Below, piece by piece: positions 35,804-46,491 of a stretch of 64,000 nt of DNA (positions are counted from its first letter, which is position 1; each line of letters starts with the position of its first letter). The notes below the pieces were generated by a model. It saw nothing but the letters and a program-made list of their open reading frames with translations, searched no databases and was not told where the DNA came from. The DNA lies in NCBI GenBank assembly GCA_933207985.1, contig OW240916.1, forward strand, positions 297,884,197 through 297,948,196, in the 5' to 3' direction. This DNA is from Pelobates cultripes (Eukaryota > Chordata > Amphibia > Anura > Pelobatidae). The position numbers were made by a program, and so were the translations under genes.

Positions 35804-37311
35804 TGCGTGTGTAAATATTTTTTTGTTATATTTGAACAGGTGCTATACTTTATAGATTACAGGGTAGGAGGGTACAGTAACTGAACCAATTAGAAAGACG
35901 TGATTATATTAGGGGTCTAATAACATTTATGAAGTTCAAGTCTCAAATTCAAAAAATAAAATCACTTTGAAACCATTCTCTAGAAATAAACTCACTCAAA
36001 AAGTATCTTGCTAAAAATATTGCTGCTTATTTAACAACTTCCTCCCACTCTAGCTCCCCAATGTACATCGACACAAACAGTTCTTCCACTTGATCAGGAA
36101 AAAGCAGTACAATTTTTTTTTTTTTTTTAATAAGCTATTACACTGCAGGTGAAGCACAACTAATACTAAATTAAAATAATGCACCAATAGTTGTTCATTA
36201 ATACACAAGATGCATCCAACTTGTTGCCAGGACCAAACAACCCATAATCACCTCTGTGTGGATTCTTATGATATAAACAAACACAAAATATACTGAAGCA
36301 CAGAATGTCCACAGGGGGGCTTTCCTCTGAGGTATGCAAGCATCACCTTTGTTCCACTGAGCATTCAAGAGCAGCAGGAGAAATTACTTTGCATTTATGG
36401 CAAGTGGCTTCAGGGCCCTCCCTAAAGATCTTGTTGTGTGTATAAATATTATGAAGGGCAGAGCTTACCTCTAAGAGGTCCATTGTTACAAGGAGTTCCA
36501 GAAACCATCCCATGCATTATTAAATAGCTCGGAAAACAGAGGAAAAAATTAAAGGGACTCTAGCATATGTAAATTACAGGTCTGATGCATATAAAAAGAC
36601 TATGATTTTCATATATAAATATTTATTATATGTAGAAACATTACATTATTGTACAGATTTTTATTATTTTTTAACACGATACAAAAACGTATCCCTGGGC
36701 AGTCTCAGAGAATCGAAACACTACAACTGACCAATAGGTTTACAGGACTGCATTACTATTCCCTACCATTGCTTCTGTAAAAAGGACATTTTTCTCTGAT
36801 TTAATTTTTTTTAAATAAATAAAATTAGAAAAGAAAAAAAACAATTAAAATGAAAGATTACATACATTATAGGTTCTGCATGTGTATGTTGCAATGAATA
36901 AATATAAGTAAATAATCTAATCTATTCAGTGCAACACATTGCATAGCCTTCTTCTAGGTGTCAGCAGCTCATCTTATTTGATCAAAAACCATGCAGGTTA
37001 TCAAGAGTTAATGTGCTTTCAACAATCCTGAATTCTTGAGACCATCCTGACCATAGCAGTCAGCAACCAGGTTCAAACTGTCAATTGTGCATAGTCTTAA
37101 ATATGCGGGTCTTTTAACCTAAGGGAACTAAAGATGGTCACCTCTGAGAGTAAGGGTAAGCAAGTAGATGCACTTAACAGAGATCTGAACTTCATCACAA
37201 ATGGAAAAAATATGGCTCTATGAAATGTATTGTTACATTTTCAGTGAAAATAACAAATGAGGACAGAGATCTTTTAAATAACCACTCCATTCATCATATT
37301 TTTATGGTGCA
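35804..37311. other. AT-rich intronic DNA, no gene seen
   Basis: No exon or named repeat. Poly(T) at 36114-36128. Confidence 0.5.
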
Positions 37312-37800
37312 ATGAGGTCCCAGGCACAGGCTAACCCAAAGGGGTTAAACAGGTATTTAAAAAAAAAAAAAAAAAAAAAAAAAATTTACAGTGGAAAGTC
37401 TTCAAGCCAGTGCCCAATCACTCTGTCCCTGAACTTCTGCTCAATGTCAGAGTCTTCAATCAGGAAGCCACGGACCAGCCTTAGGCTGAGAGGGTAAACT
37501 GATGCTCTCAGCTTCAGCTCTGTGAAGTGGTCTGGGTGCAGTGTCCCAGGTCCCTTAACCCTGCAAAGGAAATTATTGCAGTTTTTAATAAAGTTTTTAA
37601 GAAAGAGCGAGGGCAGACCTGAGCCAGCACAGAGAGATATCAGTGCTGGTTTTTGGTAAGGACAGAAGGGATTTTTTTACCCCTTCTGCATTAGGGGGGG
37701 GCAAGGCTATTAGTTTCCATTTATGAAAAGTGATTGAAAAGTACTTCTCTTTTTCAATCACTCTTCCTAATGAGGAGCTACTGATATAAAGCATTTACAG
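37312..37800. mobile_element. Worn T2-type MITE fragments with poly(A)
   Basis: Blocks such as TGTGAAGTGGTCTGGGTGC, CCCTTAACCCTGCAAAGG, TTATTGCAGTTTTTAATAAA and TTTTTACCCCTTC resemble the interior of the AGGACCACT family. Terminal TTAA/AGGACC are not found. A run of about 25 A lies at 37360-37384. Confidence 0.45.
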
Positions 37801-38018
37801 TAGATTTTTTGGGTTGTTTGATTAACAGCTACTAGAGACATTTTGGCTGACAAATGTAAACATTGCATAAACAATATGTATACTTGTAAATGCATTGTTT
37901 CTGCACCAAAACTACTGCATTAAGCTGTACTTTCATCATGCAGTCCACTTCCAAATATTTATTAAGTAGACCCAACAGTAGAACTTCAGGGGGAAACCAG
38001 AACATTAAATACAGTAAT

Positions 38019-38585
38019 TTAAAGGGATACTATAGTCACCAGAACAACTACAGCTTATTGAATTTGTTCTGGTGAGTAGAATAAATTCCTTCAGGCTTTT
38101 TGCTGTAAACATTGTCTTTTCAGAGAAAATGCAGTATTTACATTACAGCCTAGTGATAACTTCACTGGCCACTCCTCAGATGGCTGTTAGAGATCCTTCC
38201 TGGGTCATGGCTGCCTAAAATGCATCCAAACATTCAGTATCTCCTCCCTCTGCATGCAGAAACTGAACGTTCCTCATAGAGATTCATTGATTCAATCCAT
38301 CTCCATGAGGAGATGCTGATTGGCCAGGGCTGTGTTTGAATCATGCTGGCTCTGCCCCTGATCTGCCTCTTTGTCAGTCTCAGCCAATCCTATGGGGAAG
38401 CATTGTGATTGGATCAGACCACCACTTCTGATGATGTCAGAGGAAGTTAACAGGCAGAAGCTTCAGACTTTAATACAAGTAAGATTTTTCTATCTTTAGG
38501 GTGGCAAAGGGGGCTAGATAGTGGTTTGAACACTATAGGGTCAGGAATACATGCTTGTGTTCCTGACCCTATAGTGCTCCTTTAA
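38019..38585 (+). mobile_element. Complete T2-type MITE
   Basis: TTAAAGGGATACTATAGTCACC to GACCCTATAGTGCTCCTTTAA, 567 bases, TTAA at both ends. The subterminal AGAACAACTACAGC forms a short hairpin with TTTGTTCTGGTGAG. Non-coding. Confidence 0.8.
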
Positions 38586-40099
38586 ACACATTTGCAATTG
38601 AAGTAGAAACCATTTCTATTACTAACACAGTTGGTACAGCAATCAGCAGCTCTGCTATTTTTTTATGTATTTATTTTAAACAAGCTTTAAGCAGGGAATC
38701 CAATCTTAAATGGTGGCAATAAACATTTAAAAATGCTTTGCTAGAGACATTACGGACACCATTAGCTGTCAAGAGGACAAAGTTGTTGCTTGCACAAATA
38801 AATGGTGGACCCAACACCACCTCAGTATTGTTTACGCAAAAGTAGATCAGATTGTTGACTTATCAAACCCAAGATATGAAGAGGGACTAAAGCTAGCTAA
38901 CTCACAGATTTAAAGAAATACTGCAAACATATAAAAGCACTTTTTCTCCATTGTATTAATGTTTGTTTTGTTTTTTTTTTCTTTTAAGTGCAATTTCAGT
39001 GGAAAGCATCACTTTAATAAATTAATCCTTTCACACCAACCTGGCTGCAGAAACAGCTATATTTTACATTCCCAGAGAAAATGGATAGCATGTACTCCCC
39101 AAACTCACTCTACTGAAATTTAGTGGTTTTGGTGCTTAGTGTTCCTTTAAACATCTCAATCCAAAATGAAATTACCCACTCCATTAGTTACTTCGGGGCT
39201 GCAGAGAGCTGCCAAAGCAAAATAAGTGGAACACTCCATTTTTTAACAGGGTATACATGAATAAGATTGTGAAGAAAAGATAGTACTTGGTCCTTAAAGG
39301 AACATCCCAGTTCACTAAAGCGTCATAACCCTGCTTTATTATTATTTTTTTTATAAAAGCACCAATTTCAAGATAAATTGTCACCTTTATAAATCCCCAT
39401 AGTAACACCTCCCAGGTGCCAAGCACACAGCCAGGAGGGTTTTCTTCACACTCGCTTTAAGCTGTAATTATCAATGAGAAGATCTTCCGTTGGCGGGAGA
39501 TCGTGGAGAATCCCAGCATTTTTTATGAGAAGCATCTGATTGAACACAAGTTATCGGAAACTATGGCTTCCCAGGAGGTGGCTCTGAGTTGCAGCAAGAA
39601 GAATGAAGGAATAAAAGGTGAATTTAATAGCTTTTTAACAAATTTTAATGTCTATATGGGAGGGAGAATAGTGAGACAATGTCAAGGAGTACGAGTAGTT
39701 TAACATTGATATCTCAGATACAATTGTAGTTTACATACCTCGCAAGGTATTCCATTTTATAGCAATTTCTGGTGTTTTCTTACACCATCATTAAAGATGA
39801 TTTTGCTTCCACCTCAAGGGTAAATAAACTTTTGGAGCCTTTAGCTCTTTAAAACGTGAGTTTTTATTCACTAACTTTTAATATTAATTTGTACTTAATA
39901 CACAGCATCGCACAATTTTTTGTTTTGTATTTCCTTTTATATATTTGCATGCTGCCCCAGTACATGCTTTAAGGGGCAAGTGTTTTCCTACAAAAATTGT
40001 GATTTTGGTGGGGCACATCACCTAAACATTGAGTTTGTTTGTATACTGAGATTTTTTTGTGTGTGTGATATAAGTAGTATCCACTAGTGTTACAGCTGC

Positions 40100-40130
<31 letters not shown>

Positions 40131-40755
40131 TATTTTACATTTAATTGACCGCTTTCCGCCAATCAGCGACGCCGCATTTCCTAAATCTGGAAATTGAAAC
40201 CATGGGAGGAGTGGACTTTGTTGCTGAAGGCAACTTTTTGGTTAAACCATTTGAGAACAGTTTAACTTCACGAGATAAGATGCCTCCAGGGGCTTTTAGG
40301 CACCATAACAACTTCATTTACATTAAGTTGTTTTGGTGCCTGGAGTGTTTTTTAACAGTTACCCATTCAAAAATTAGTCATTGTCCTGTTAATGTTATTT
40401 TATTTAATTCCATATATTTAACAAATATATATTTTCGGGGTGTTAAAAAAATAAAAACTTTTTTTTAAAATGTAAATTTCAATACCTTTTGATCTTGCAA
40501 CTAGGTGCCTCCATGTCACTAATTGTTATATGCTTTATCATTTGCACATGGCAACCAGAAAAAGGAGAAAAGATTCAATGTTTGTATGTCTCTTCCTCGT
40601 TTGCTATGTGTGCCCTGGTTGTGCCTGTAATGAACTGGACAGTGACATAATATTCTAAATCTAGAAAACACATTTCAAAGAATACAAAGCATCACATTTT
40701 TAACGTTGTATTCAGGATTCTTCACAAGCCTAGTAGGTTTTTGCACATAAAAAAG
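38586..40755. other. Intronic DNA, mostly featureless
   Basis: Apart from the MITE fragment at 39294, a (TA)n run at 40101-40128 and a MITE-like right end (TTGTTTTGGTGCC to TTTTTTAAC) at about 40285-40355, I see nothing. Confidence 0.5.
39294..39610 (+). mobile_element. Partial T2-type MITE
   Basis: TTAAAGGAACATCCCAGTTC opens it, followed by a TTTATAAAAGCACCAATTTC block that resembles 9760-9800 inverted. No right terminus. Confidence 0.5.
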
Positions 40756-41535
40756 TACCGTATATACTAGAGTATAAGTCGACCCGAATATAAGTCGAGA
40801 CCCCTAATTTTACCCCAAAAAACTGGGAAAACGTATTGACTCGAGTATAAGGCTAGGGTGGGAAATGCAGCAACTACTGGTAAATTTCTAAATAAAATTA
40901 TATCCCAAAAAATTATATTAATTGAATATTTATTTACAGTGTGTATATAATGAATGCAGTGTGTGTATGTATGTATGTATGTATGTATGTATGAATGCAG
41001 TGTGTGATGCAGAGCCTTGGTGGGTGGTGGGTATTTTTATTATTTTTTTAATTATTATATTAATATTTTTATTATTTTTTAATATTAATATTTTATTATT
41101 TAAATTTGTATTTATTTTTTCGTCCCCCCTCCCGGCTTGATACGTGGCCAGGGAGGGGAGCTCTCATTCCCTGGTGGCCCAGTGTTGTGCACTGTGTAGG
41201 AGGGGGGCTGGCAGAGAGCTGTAACTTACCTTTCCTGCAGCTCCTGTCAGCTCCCTTCTCTCTCCTCTGGTAAGCTCCCCTGCAAGTCTCGCGAGACTTG
41301 CAGGGGAGCTGACCGGAGGAGAGAGAAGGGAGTTGACAGGAGCTGCAGGAAAGGTAAGTTACAGCTCTCTGCCAGCCCCCAAAAAGGACCACCGGGCTTG
41401 TAATGAGACTGGCGGTCCTGGTCTGTATTATGGCAATGTAAGTTGCCATAATACAAACAGTGACTTGAGTATAAGTCGAGTGGGGGTTTTTCAGCACAAA
41501 AAATGTGCTGAAAAACTCGACTTATACTCGAGTAA
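40756..41535. mobile_element. DNA element with CGAGTATAAGTCGA termini and palindromic core
   Basis: The left end reads TACTAGAGTATAAGTCGACC and the right end, inverted, TTACTCGAGTATAAGTCGAG. ACTCGAGTATAAG occurs again just inside each end. A 29-base hairpin of TTTTTCAGCACA type lies at 41487-41515 just before the right end. The core (41203-41380) is a near-perfect palindrome. I have seen this kind of terminal sequence in other vertebrate genomes but cannot name the superfamily. No transposase frame. Confidence 0.65.
41203..41380. repeat. 178-bp near-perfect palindrome
   Basis: It is centred on GTCTCGCGAGAC (41286-41297). The arms read GGGGGCTGGCAGAGAGCTGT and its complement, with only a few mismatches over about 88 bases each. 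Confidence 0.9.
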
Positions 41536-42361
41536 GTAACAAAACAAAAAATTGAGCATATGAGAACTCTGAGAATGGACAAAAGCTCGGAGGAATTCAG
41601 TAATTTGCCCTTTGCTAAATCCCCGCTCAGGTCTTGAAAAAAAAAAAAAAAAAAAAGTATTTGCTCACTTGTGCCATTTACAGAGTATAACCAGTTCCAA
41701 GGTATATGAGGCAAACCCCACCCATAGGTAGTCCAGAACCGATATGGCGGCAAGCTCTCTCTGCGCGAGACATACAACACCTATATTCTCTGGTTCTGTT
41801 GCAATGCATTAACTTGGCTCTCCCAAAGTTCAAACAGATAATACAGATGTGGACCCCGTGCTACACTGTGCCTAGAGGGGTATTAGCTACAACTAGCAGA
41901 CGATGCCCACAGAAGGCCGAAACGATCCTCAGAAGTTGCTGTATCTCTCATGCAGAGAGAACTTGCCGGCATTTCAGTTCTGGACTGCATCACATACATC
42001 AAAAAAATAAATTAATAATAATAAAATATTACCCTGATTTTCTTTGCTTGGAAGAAGAGAGCCAAGATCGCACACACATATCACCAAGTAACCCAAGACA
42101 CCTCTAGACAGCAGGGAAAATGAGCTTGTTTCACTTAGCCTTGTATGAAAGAGTACATCAAATTGTGGACGTGCATACACTGTGCGTAGTTGGGCAGTTG
42201 TCTGCGGGCAATTTTCCACGTAAAAAGCATAAAGCTTAGAGTAGAGTTAAGTATTTCTAGATACATAAAATCATTCACAAATGTATGAAAACTGGTTGGG
42301 GAAAGCAAAAACACAAAATGCTCACTGGTTACTTACAGCCAGGAAAGTTTATATAAACTAC

Positions 42362-42480
42362 TTAAATGATTATTCCAAGCACCATGAAAAACTTCAGTGT
42401 ATTGAAGTGGTCATGGTGCCTAGAGTCTGTATGTATAGTGTTTCGCTATCAAACACTGCACATACAGAGTTCAACTCCTT
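42362..42480 (+). mobile_element. T2-like MITE fragment
   Basis: TTAAATGATTATTCCAAGCACC followed by a hairpin, AACTTCAGTGTATTGAAGTGG, the same arrangement as at the left end of the AGGACCACT family. The right limit is uncertain; a related inverted block (CATAACCACTAC/GTAGTGGTTATG) lies at 42690-42725. Confidence 0.45.
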
Positions 42481-42789
42481 TGCTATCAGAGGTATAATTC
42501 CACCTTAAGCATCGTCATTTGGGGATTCATTAGCCAACTCGGCTCAAGAGTTCTGGAATATCAATTCTGTGCATAATTTCTTGTATTTACTGGGTGGAAG
42601 GCGTAAGCCAACACTCTCAGCCAATAAACAGCCGGCAGGATCGGCATCCAGCTTCTGCAACTCTGCACCCAGCAGTAACCCAGGTAAGCCCATCATAACC
42701 ACTACAGGAGTAGTGGTTATGATTTGCAGAGTAACAATTTATCTACAGAATAATTGTATAAAAGCTATTGGGGGGTCAGTCTGTGCGCA

Positions 42790-44459
42790 TGTCTAACTAG
42801 GACACTGCACAATACATGACCGAAGCTCAAAGTTACATTTGACAGTCTTTCTCGTGTGATTTTGAAAGAGATAGGTTTGTTCACTAAACAATGAAATGTA
42901 AAAGGGTTGAGAATTTTTTTATTTTAAATGCAAATTTCAAGCCACAATAAGCAGATCTGAAACTGTAAAATCTACTATTTTTAGAGCTTTACAAGCTTGG
43001 ACGGAAATGTACTACCTTGTCAATTTTTAAATGCATAAACCTCAAAGTTCTTTGGGGGCTCTAAATGAGCAGAATATACTAGCAGGCAGTATTTCTATAT
43101 ATGCCTGCTGTTATACTCTATTCCAATAGGTTAGATTATAAATAGCCAAGTTGGTGGATGTAGGGAAGCCTTATCAAATTTATTGAATTTGAACTGCTGC
43201 ACATTCAGAGTTCTTGCACCTGGAGCACTTCAAATCAAGGAAGTGGCCTTGAAACTTAGAATAACCTTTTAAGCAGAATGCTGTAGGATTATTGTATGAA
43301 ATTGTCTAATGCCAACGTCCATACTTTCCAAACAGTTCTTAATCTCAAAAACAATGCAGGGGAGACAAAAATGATATAAAACATGAGCGACATACACAAA
43401 GTAAAAAAAAAAAGTTATGAAAATATACGCCTAAAATAATTACATTTGTAACTTCAACACCTGTATAATCCATGAGACAATAGCAGGTTCAGTGTAGTAC
43501 ATATTTAAGAGGGCAAACAACAGAATCATGGGGTCAAGAAAACTGAACAAGTAATTTTTGGAAAAACACAATTAAACAAAAACAATGACGATAAATCTAT
43601 TTTTATAAAGAGTTTTTCTCCCAATGGGACTCAAAGTGCTATGTACACACTCTTGGATTTAGTTGAACAGGCAGCGTATTAACAGACGTTACTTTTACAC
43701 AACTTACCGGGAGACTTTATAGTGCATAAAAATAAAATATAAATACTATGCTTGTTCTGCTTTTCAAAGCTGTCAGTTGCAACCTCAACACAGCCTTTGA
43801 ATCTCACTCATCATGGCCCCCCAACATAATTAGTGATGTGATAAATATAGAACCTGTCACCCACAACCAAAAAGGCATTGATCCATAGCATTGACCAAGA
43901 GTCAATATTACGAACACTTGGGCAATAATATAGTCAGTCATTTTTTCCAGCCAAATAAAAAAATAGGAAGTGGTACCTCAAAATATTAAACACGCTACAA
44001 CTCAAAAACAAAACAAAAAATGGTTTTAGAAGTTACACTGCTTTAATGAGTGGTATAGGTGTGTGCCCATGCATCCCAAATGTCAGTTAGGCTACTGAAA
44101 AGTATGTCCTGTTCTGAAAAATCTGGTTTAGGAATTATCATTTTCAAAGTCCCACTTATTTTAAACATTAAGAAATAGAGAGCATCACTTCTTCAAAATA
44201 CAATGAAAATCCATGTTATTTTGGTTGAGTTAATAGGAAGAAACTACTGACAGAAGCTAACACACATATAATCTAGAATTATTGTCAATCTGCTTTCTAC
44301 CCCCTTTCCTTTCTTAGTCCTTCCATTCAAGGACTACACAAGCAAAAAAAACACAACAAAAAACATGAACAAGCCATGCCTATTCAGCAAGTGGCTTCAC
44401 CAGTGAACGGGTAACCATGGGGTGTGCAAAGTGTTCATACAACACCATCACTGAACATA
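42790..44459. other. AT-rich intronic DNA, no gene seen
   Basis: No exon, RNA gene or transposon recognised in this proximal part of ssbp2 intron 1. Confidence 0.5.
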
Positions 44460-45714
44460 GAATAATTTGTGATGCGTATACACTTGCATGACATGCATTG
44501 CACATATACATAACCCACTACCCGGCACATGTCACTGCCTGACGTACTTCCAACATGCATACATGGTTTTCTGACATGCCTTGAGCACATACACTTGTAC
44601 ATCAGTGCCCAACAAGTACATAGCTAGCTGGCATGTGCCCATAAGCCACACAGCCCTGCCTGCCATACACACAATACGCATACAGTGCTGCCATGCAATA
44701 CATAATGTACACATAAAACCTCTCCAAAACCATAGACAGTGTACACATACAGTTATGCCTACCATACAGTGTATACTTGCAGTATACAACCAGGTCATGC
44801 CATACAGTTTACATTTACAGCACTGCCTGTCATACACAGTGTACACAGAGTGACATGCAGCCTTCCATATAGTGTACATAGAGTACACAGCCATACCATG
44901 CACAGGGTACATGCAGTATACATCATGTCACAGTGTACATACAGTTTACAACCATGCCATACCTAGTGTACATACCGAATACAGTACAGTGTAAAGCACA
45001 TGCAATGTACGCAGAGTGCCATGCCATACCCAGGGTACATACAGTATACAGCCATGCCATACAGTATGTAGCATAATGTTCAGAGTAGATACAGCACAAT
45101 GTACACAAAGTGCCATGACATACCCAGTACTGTATGTACTGGGTACTGTATGTACGTTTGCAGCCCCGGCCTAACTGCCCCCATTGCCCCCCGTGTCAGT
45201 CCAGTGTACATACAGTATACAGCCATGCCATACCCAATGTACATACAGTATACAGCAGTGTACATACAGTATACAGCCATGCCATACCGATTGTACATAC
45301 AGTATACAGCCATGCCATAAGAGAGTACATACAGCACAGTGTACATACAGTATACAGTCATGCCACACACATTGTACATACAGTATACAGCAGTGTACAC
45401 AGAGTGACATGCAGCATTCCATATAGTCTACATACAGTATACAGCCATTTCATACACAGAGCACACACAGTATACAGCACAGTGTACATACAGCACAGTG
45501 TACAAAGAGTGCAATACACAGTATACAGCAGTGTACATACAGCACACAGTGCACACACAGTATACAGCGCACAGTATACACCACACAGTACACAGCACAG
45601 TGTACAAAGAGTGCAATACACAGTATACAGCAGTGTACATACAGCACACAGCACACACACACAGTATACAGTACACAGCACACACAGTACACAGCACAGT
45701 GCTGTTGTGGTGGT
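44460..45714. repeat. Minisatellite of TACAGTATACAGC-type units in intron 1
   Basis: Degenerate tandem repeats of about 20-25 bases built from GTACATACAGTATACAG and GCCATGCCATAC. They are loose and diverged on the left (44.46-45.1 kb) and tighter on the right (45.2-45.7 kb), where the units shorten to CACAGTATACAGCACAGTG. Open frames on both strands here are rich in Tyr, Cys and His and are repeat artefacts. The array ends directly at the ssbp2 CpG island. Confidence 0.85.
45156..45205. repeat. Copy of a CpG-island segment inside the minisatellite
   Basis: About 50 bases starting GTTTGCAGCCCCGGCC match 45892-45942 in the island with a few changes (CTAACTGCCC against CTCTCTGCCC, GTGTCAGTCC against GTGCCAGCCC). 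TACAGTATA repeats flank it on both sides, so a piece of the island was duplicated into the array. Confidence 0.8.
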
Positions 45715-45991
45715 GGTGTTACACAATGCTCCCGGGCGGTCCCTGTCTCCCTCGCCCTGTATACCCGGTGTACCCATACCGGGAGGATAGGTGACTCGGG
45801 TCCTTCCGGGTCCGCTGTGTGCAGCCAGTAAAGTTTCCCCCCCAGCCCGGAGCATCCCATCTCTCACACACCATAGGGGAGGGGGAGGGAAGTTTGCAGC
45901 CCCGGCCTCTCTGCCCCCCATTTCCCCCCGTGCCAGCCCGGTCCCCGCGCCCCCCGCTCCCCCCGGGCCCGGCAGGGAGGGTGGAACTTAC

Positions 45992-46047
45992 TTTTCCCGG
46001 GCCTGGCTGTCGGACGGCACGCTGTTACTCTTGCCTTTGGCGTACAT
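45992..46047 (-). CDS. ssbp2: First coding exon of an SSBP-family gene, probably ssbp2
   Basis: Read on the minus strand, ATG at 46047-46045 opens 18 codons, MYAKGKSNSVPSDSQARE, plus two bases (AA). The donor AAAA|GTAAGT follows at 45991. SSBP2, SSBP3 and SSBP4 all start with a short M(Y/F)xKGKxxx..VPSDxQAREK segment before the LisH/LUFS domain. The split last codon (AA + G or A) would give the conserved Lys. MYxKGKSNS fits SSBP2 best; from memory SSBP3 starts MFAKGKG and SSBP4 has an extra Gly. SSBP proteins are nuclear cofactors that bind LDB1 and stabilise LIM-homeodomain/LMO transcription complexes; the LisH part that does this is encoded by later exons, not seen here. The exon is too short to stand out as an open frame, but peptide, donor site and CpG-island setting agree. 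The family call is firm; the paralogue is an inference. Confidence 0.88.
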
Positions 46048-46112
46048 GCTTGCAAAAAGCTCCGACTGTCACACACCTGTCAACCGATCACAGCCTCCCC
46101 GGGAACAACCCC

Positions 46113-46126
46113 GTCACCATGGCGAC
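46113..46126. promoter_or_regulatory. X-box-like RFX site 1
   Basis: GTCACCATGGCGAC is a near-perfect palindrome fitting the RFX X-box pattern GTNRCC-N(0-3)-RGYAAC except for one base in the right half. It lies 66 bases upstream of the ssbp2 ATG, so it may be in the 5' UTR or core promoter. Confidence 0.5.
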
Positions 46127-46175
46127 AGCAGCGGCGCCCACCCTGATAGGCCCGCCCGCCTGGCGAGCCCGCCCA

Positions 46176-46189
46176 ATCACCATGGCAAC
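46176..46189. promoter_or_regulatory. X-box-like RFX site 2 with adjoining CCAAT and GC boxes
   Basis: ATCACCATGGCAAC reads GTTGCCATGGTGAT on the minus strand, with one perfect GTTGCC half-site. ATTGG (a CCAAT box) overlaps its end and GGGCGGGC follows directly. The centre-to-centre distance from site 1 is 63 bases, about six helical turns. Confidence 0.5.
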
Positions 46190-46491
46190 CCCATTGACGG
46201 ACAGCTCGCTCCACTCCTTCACCACCTCCCCCCGTCTCTCCTGCTCCCTCCTCCTAAGCAGGCTGGTGCCTCCTCCCTCCCTCCTTTCCTCTGTGCTGGG
46301 GGGGGACGAGGGGGGAGGGAAGAGGGGGGACTTGAAACCGTTCTGGAAGGATTTTTAAACAACTGGCTGTTCCATGTTACAGCCTGTCCTCCCGCCTCTG
46401 CCAGGAGCTCGCTCACAGGAGGGGTGGGGGGATAGACTGGCTGTAAGAGCGTGCTGCATGCAGAGCTCAGACTGAGTGCTGGCACTGCTGC

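Larger units (their letters stand above)
1..45991 (-). other. ssbp2: Intron 1 of ssbp2 (partial, downstream end outside window)
   Basis: Everything left of the donor at 45991 is transcribed intron if the exon call is right. I looked for a LisH-coding second exon (ALYVYEYLL-type peptide on the minus strand) and did not find one. The interval holds only mobile elements, simple repeats and AT-rich DNA. Transposon genes on the minus strand are sense to ssbp2; the plus-strand L1 and CR1 are antisense. Confidence 0.6.
45715..46475 (-). promoter_or_regulatory. ssbp2: CpG-island promoter and 5' UTR of ssbp2
   Basis: Unlike its surroundings this stretch is GC-rich with many CpG dinucleotides and long C runs. 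It contains the first exon and about 430 bases upstream of the ATG. On the minus strand there are a GC box (46167-46174) and a CCAAT box (46173-46177) beside an X-box-like palindrome (46176-46189), and a second such palindrome at 46113-46126. I see no TATA box at a sensible position, as expected for a CpG-island promoter. The transcription start cannot be fixed from sequence. The island ends abruptly against satellite DNA near 46490 and against a minisatellite near 45715. Confidence 0.7.

Noticed and set aside
37380..37480. Minus-strand stretch reading RGFLIEDSDIEQKFRDRV and on, about 28 codons ending in a stop
   Set aside because: It looked exon-like, but it is flanked by MITE-type sequence and no clear acceptor precedes it. 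I could not assign it to any protein, including SSBP2.
45134..46435. Long frames across the minisatellite and CpG island on both strands
   Set aside because: Low-complexity composition and no motifs. The only supported coding sequence there is the 56-nt ssbp2 exon.
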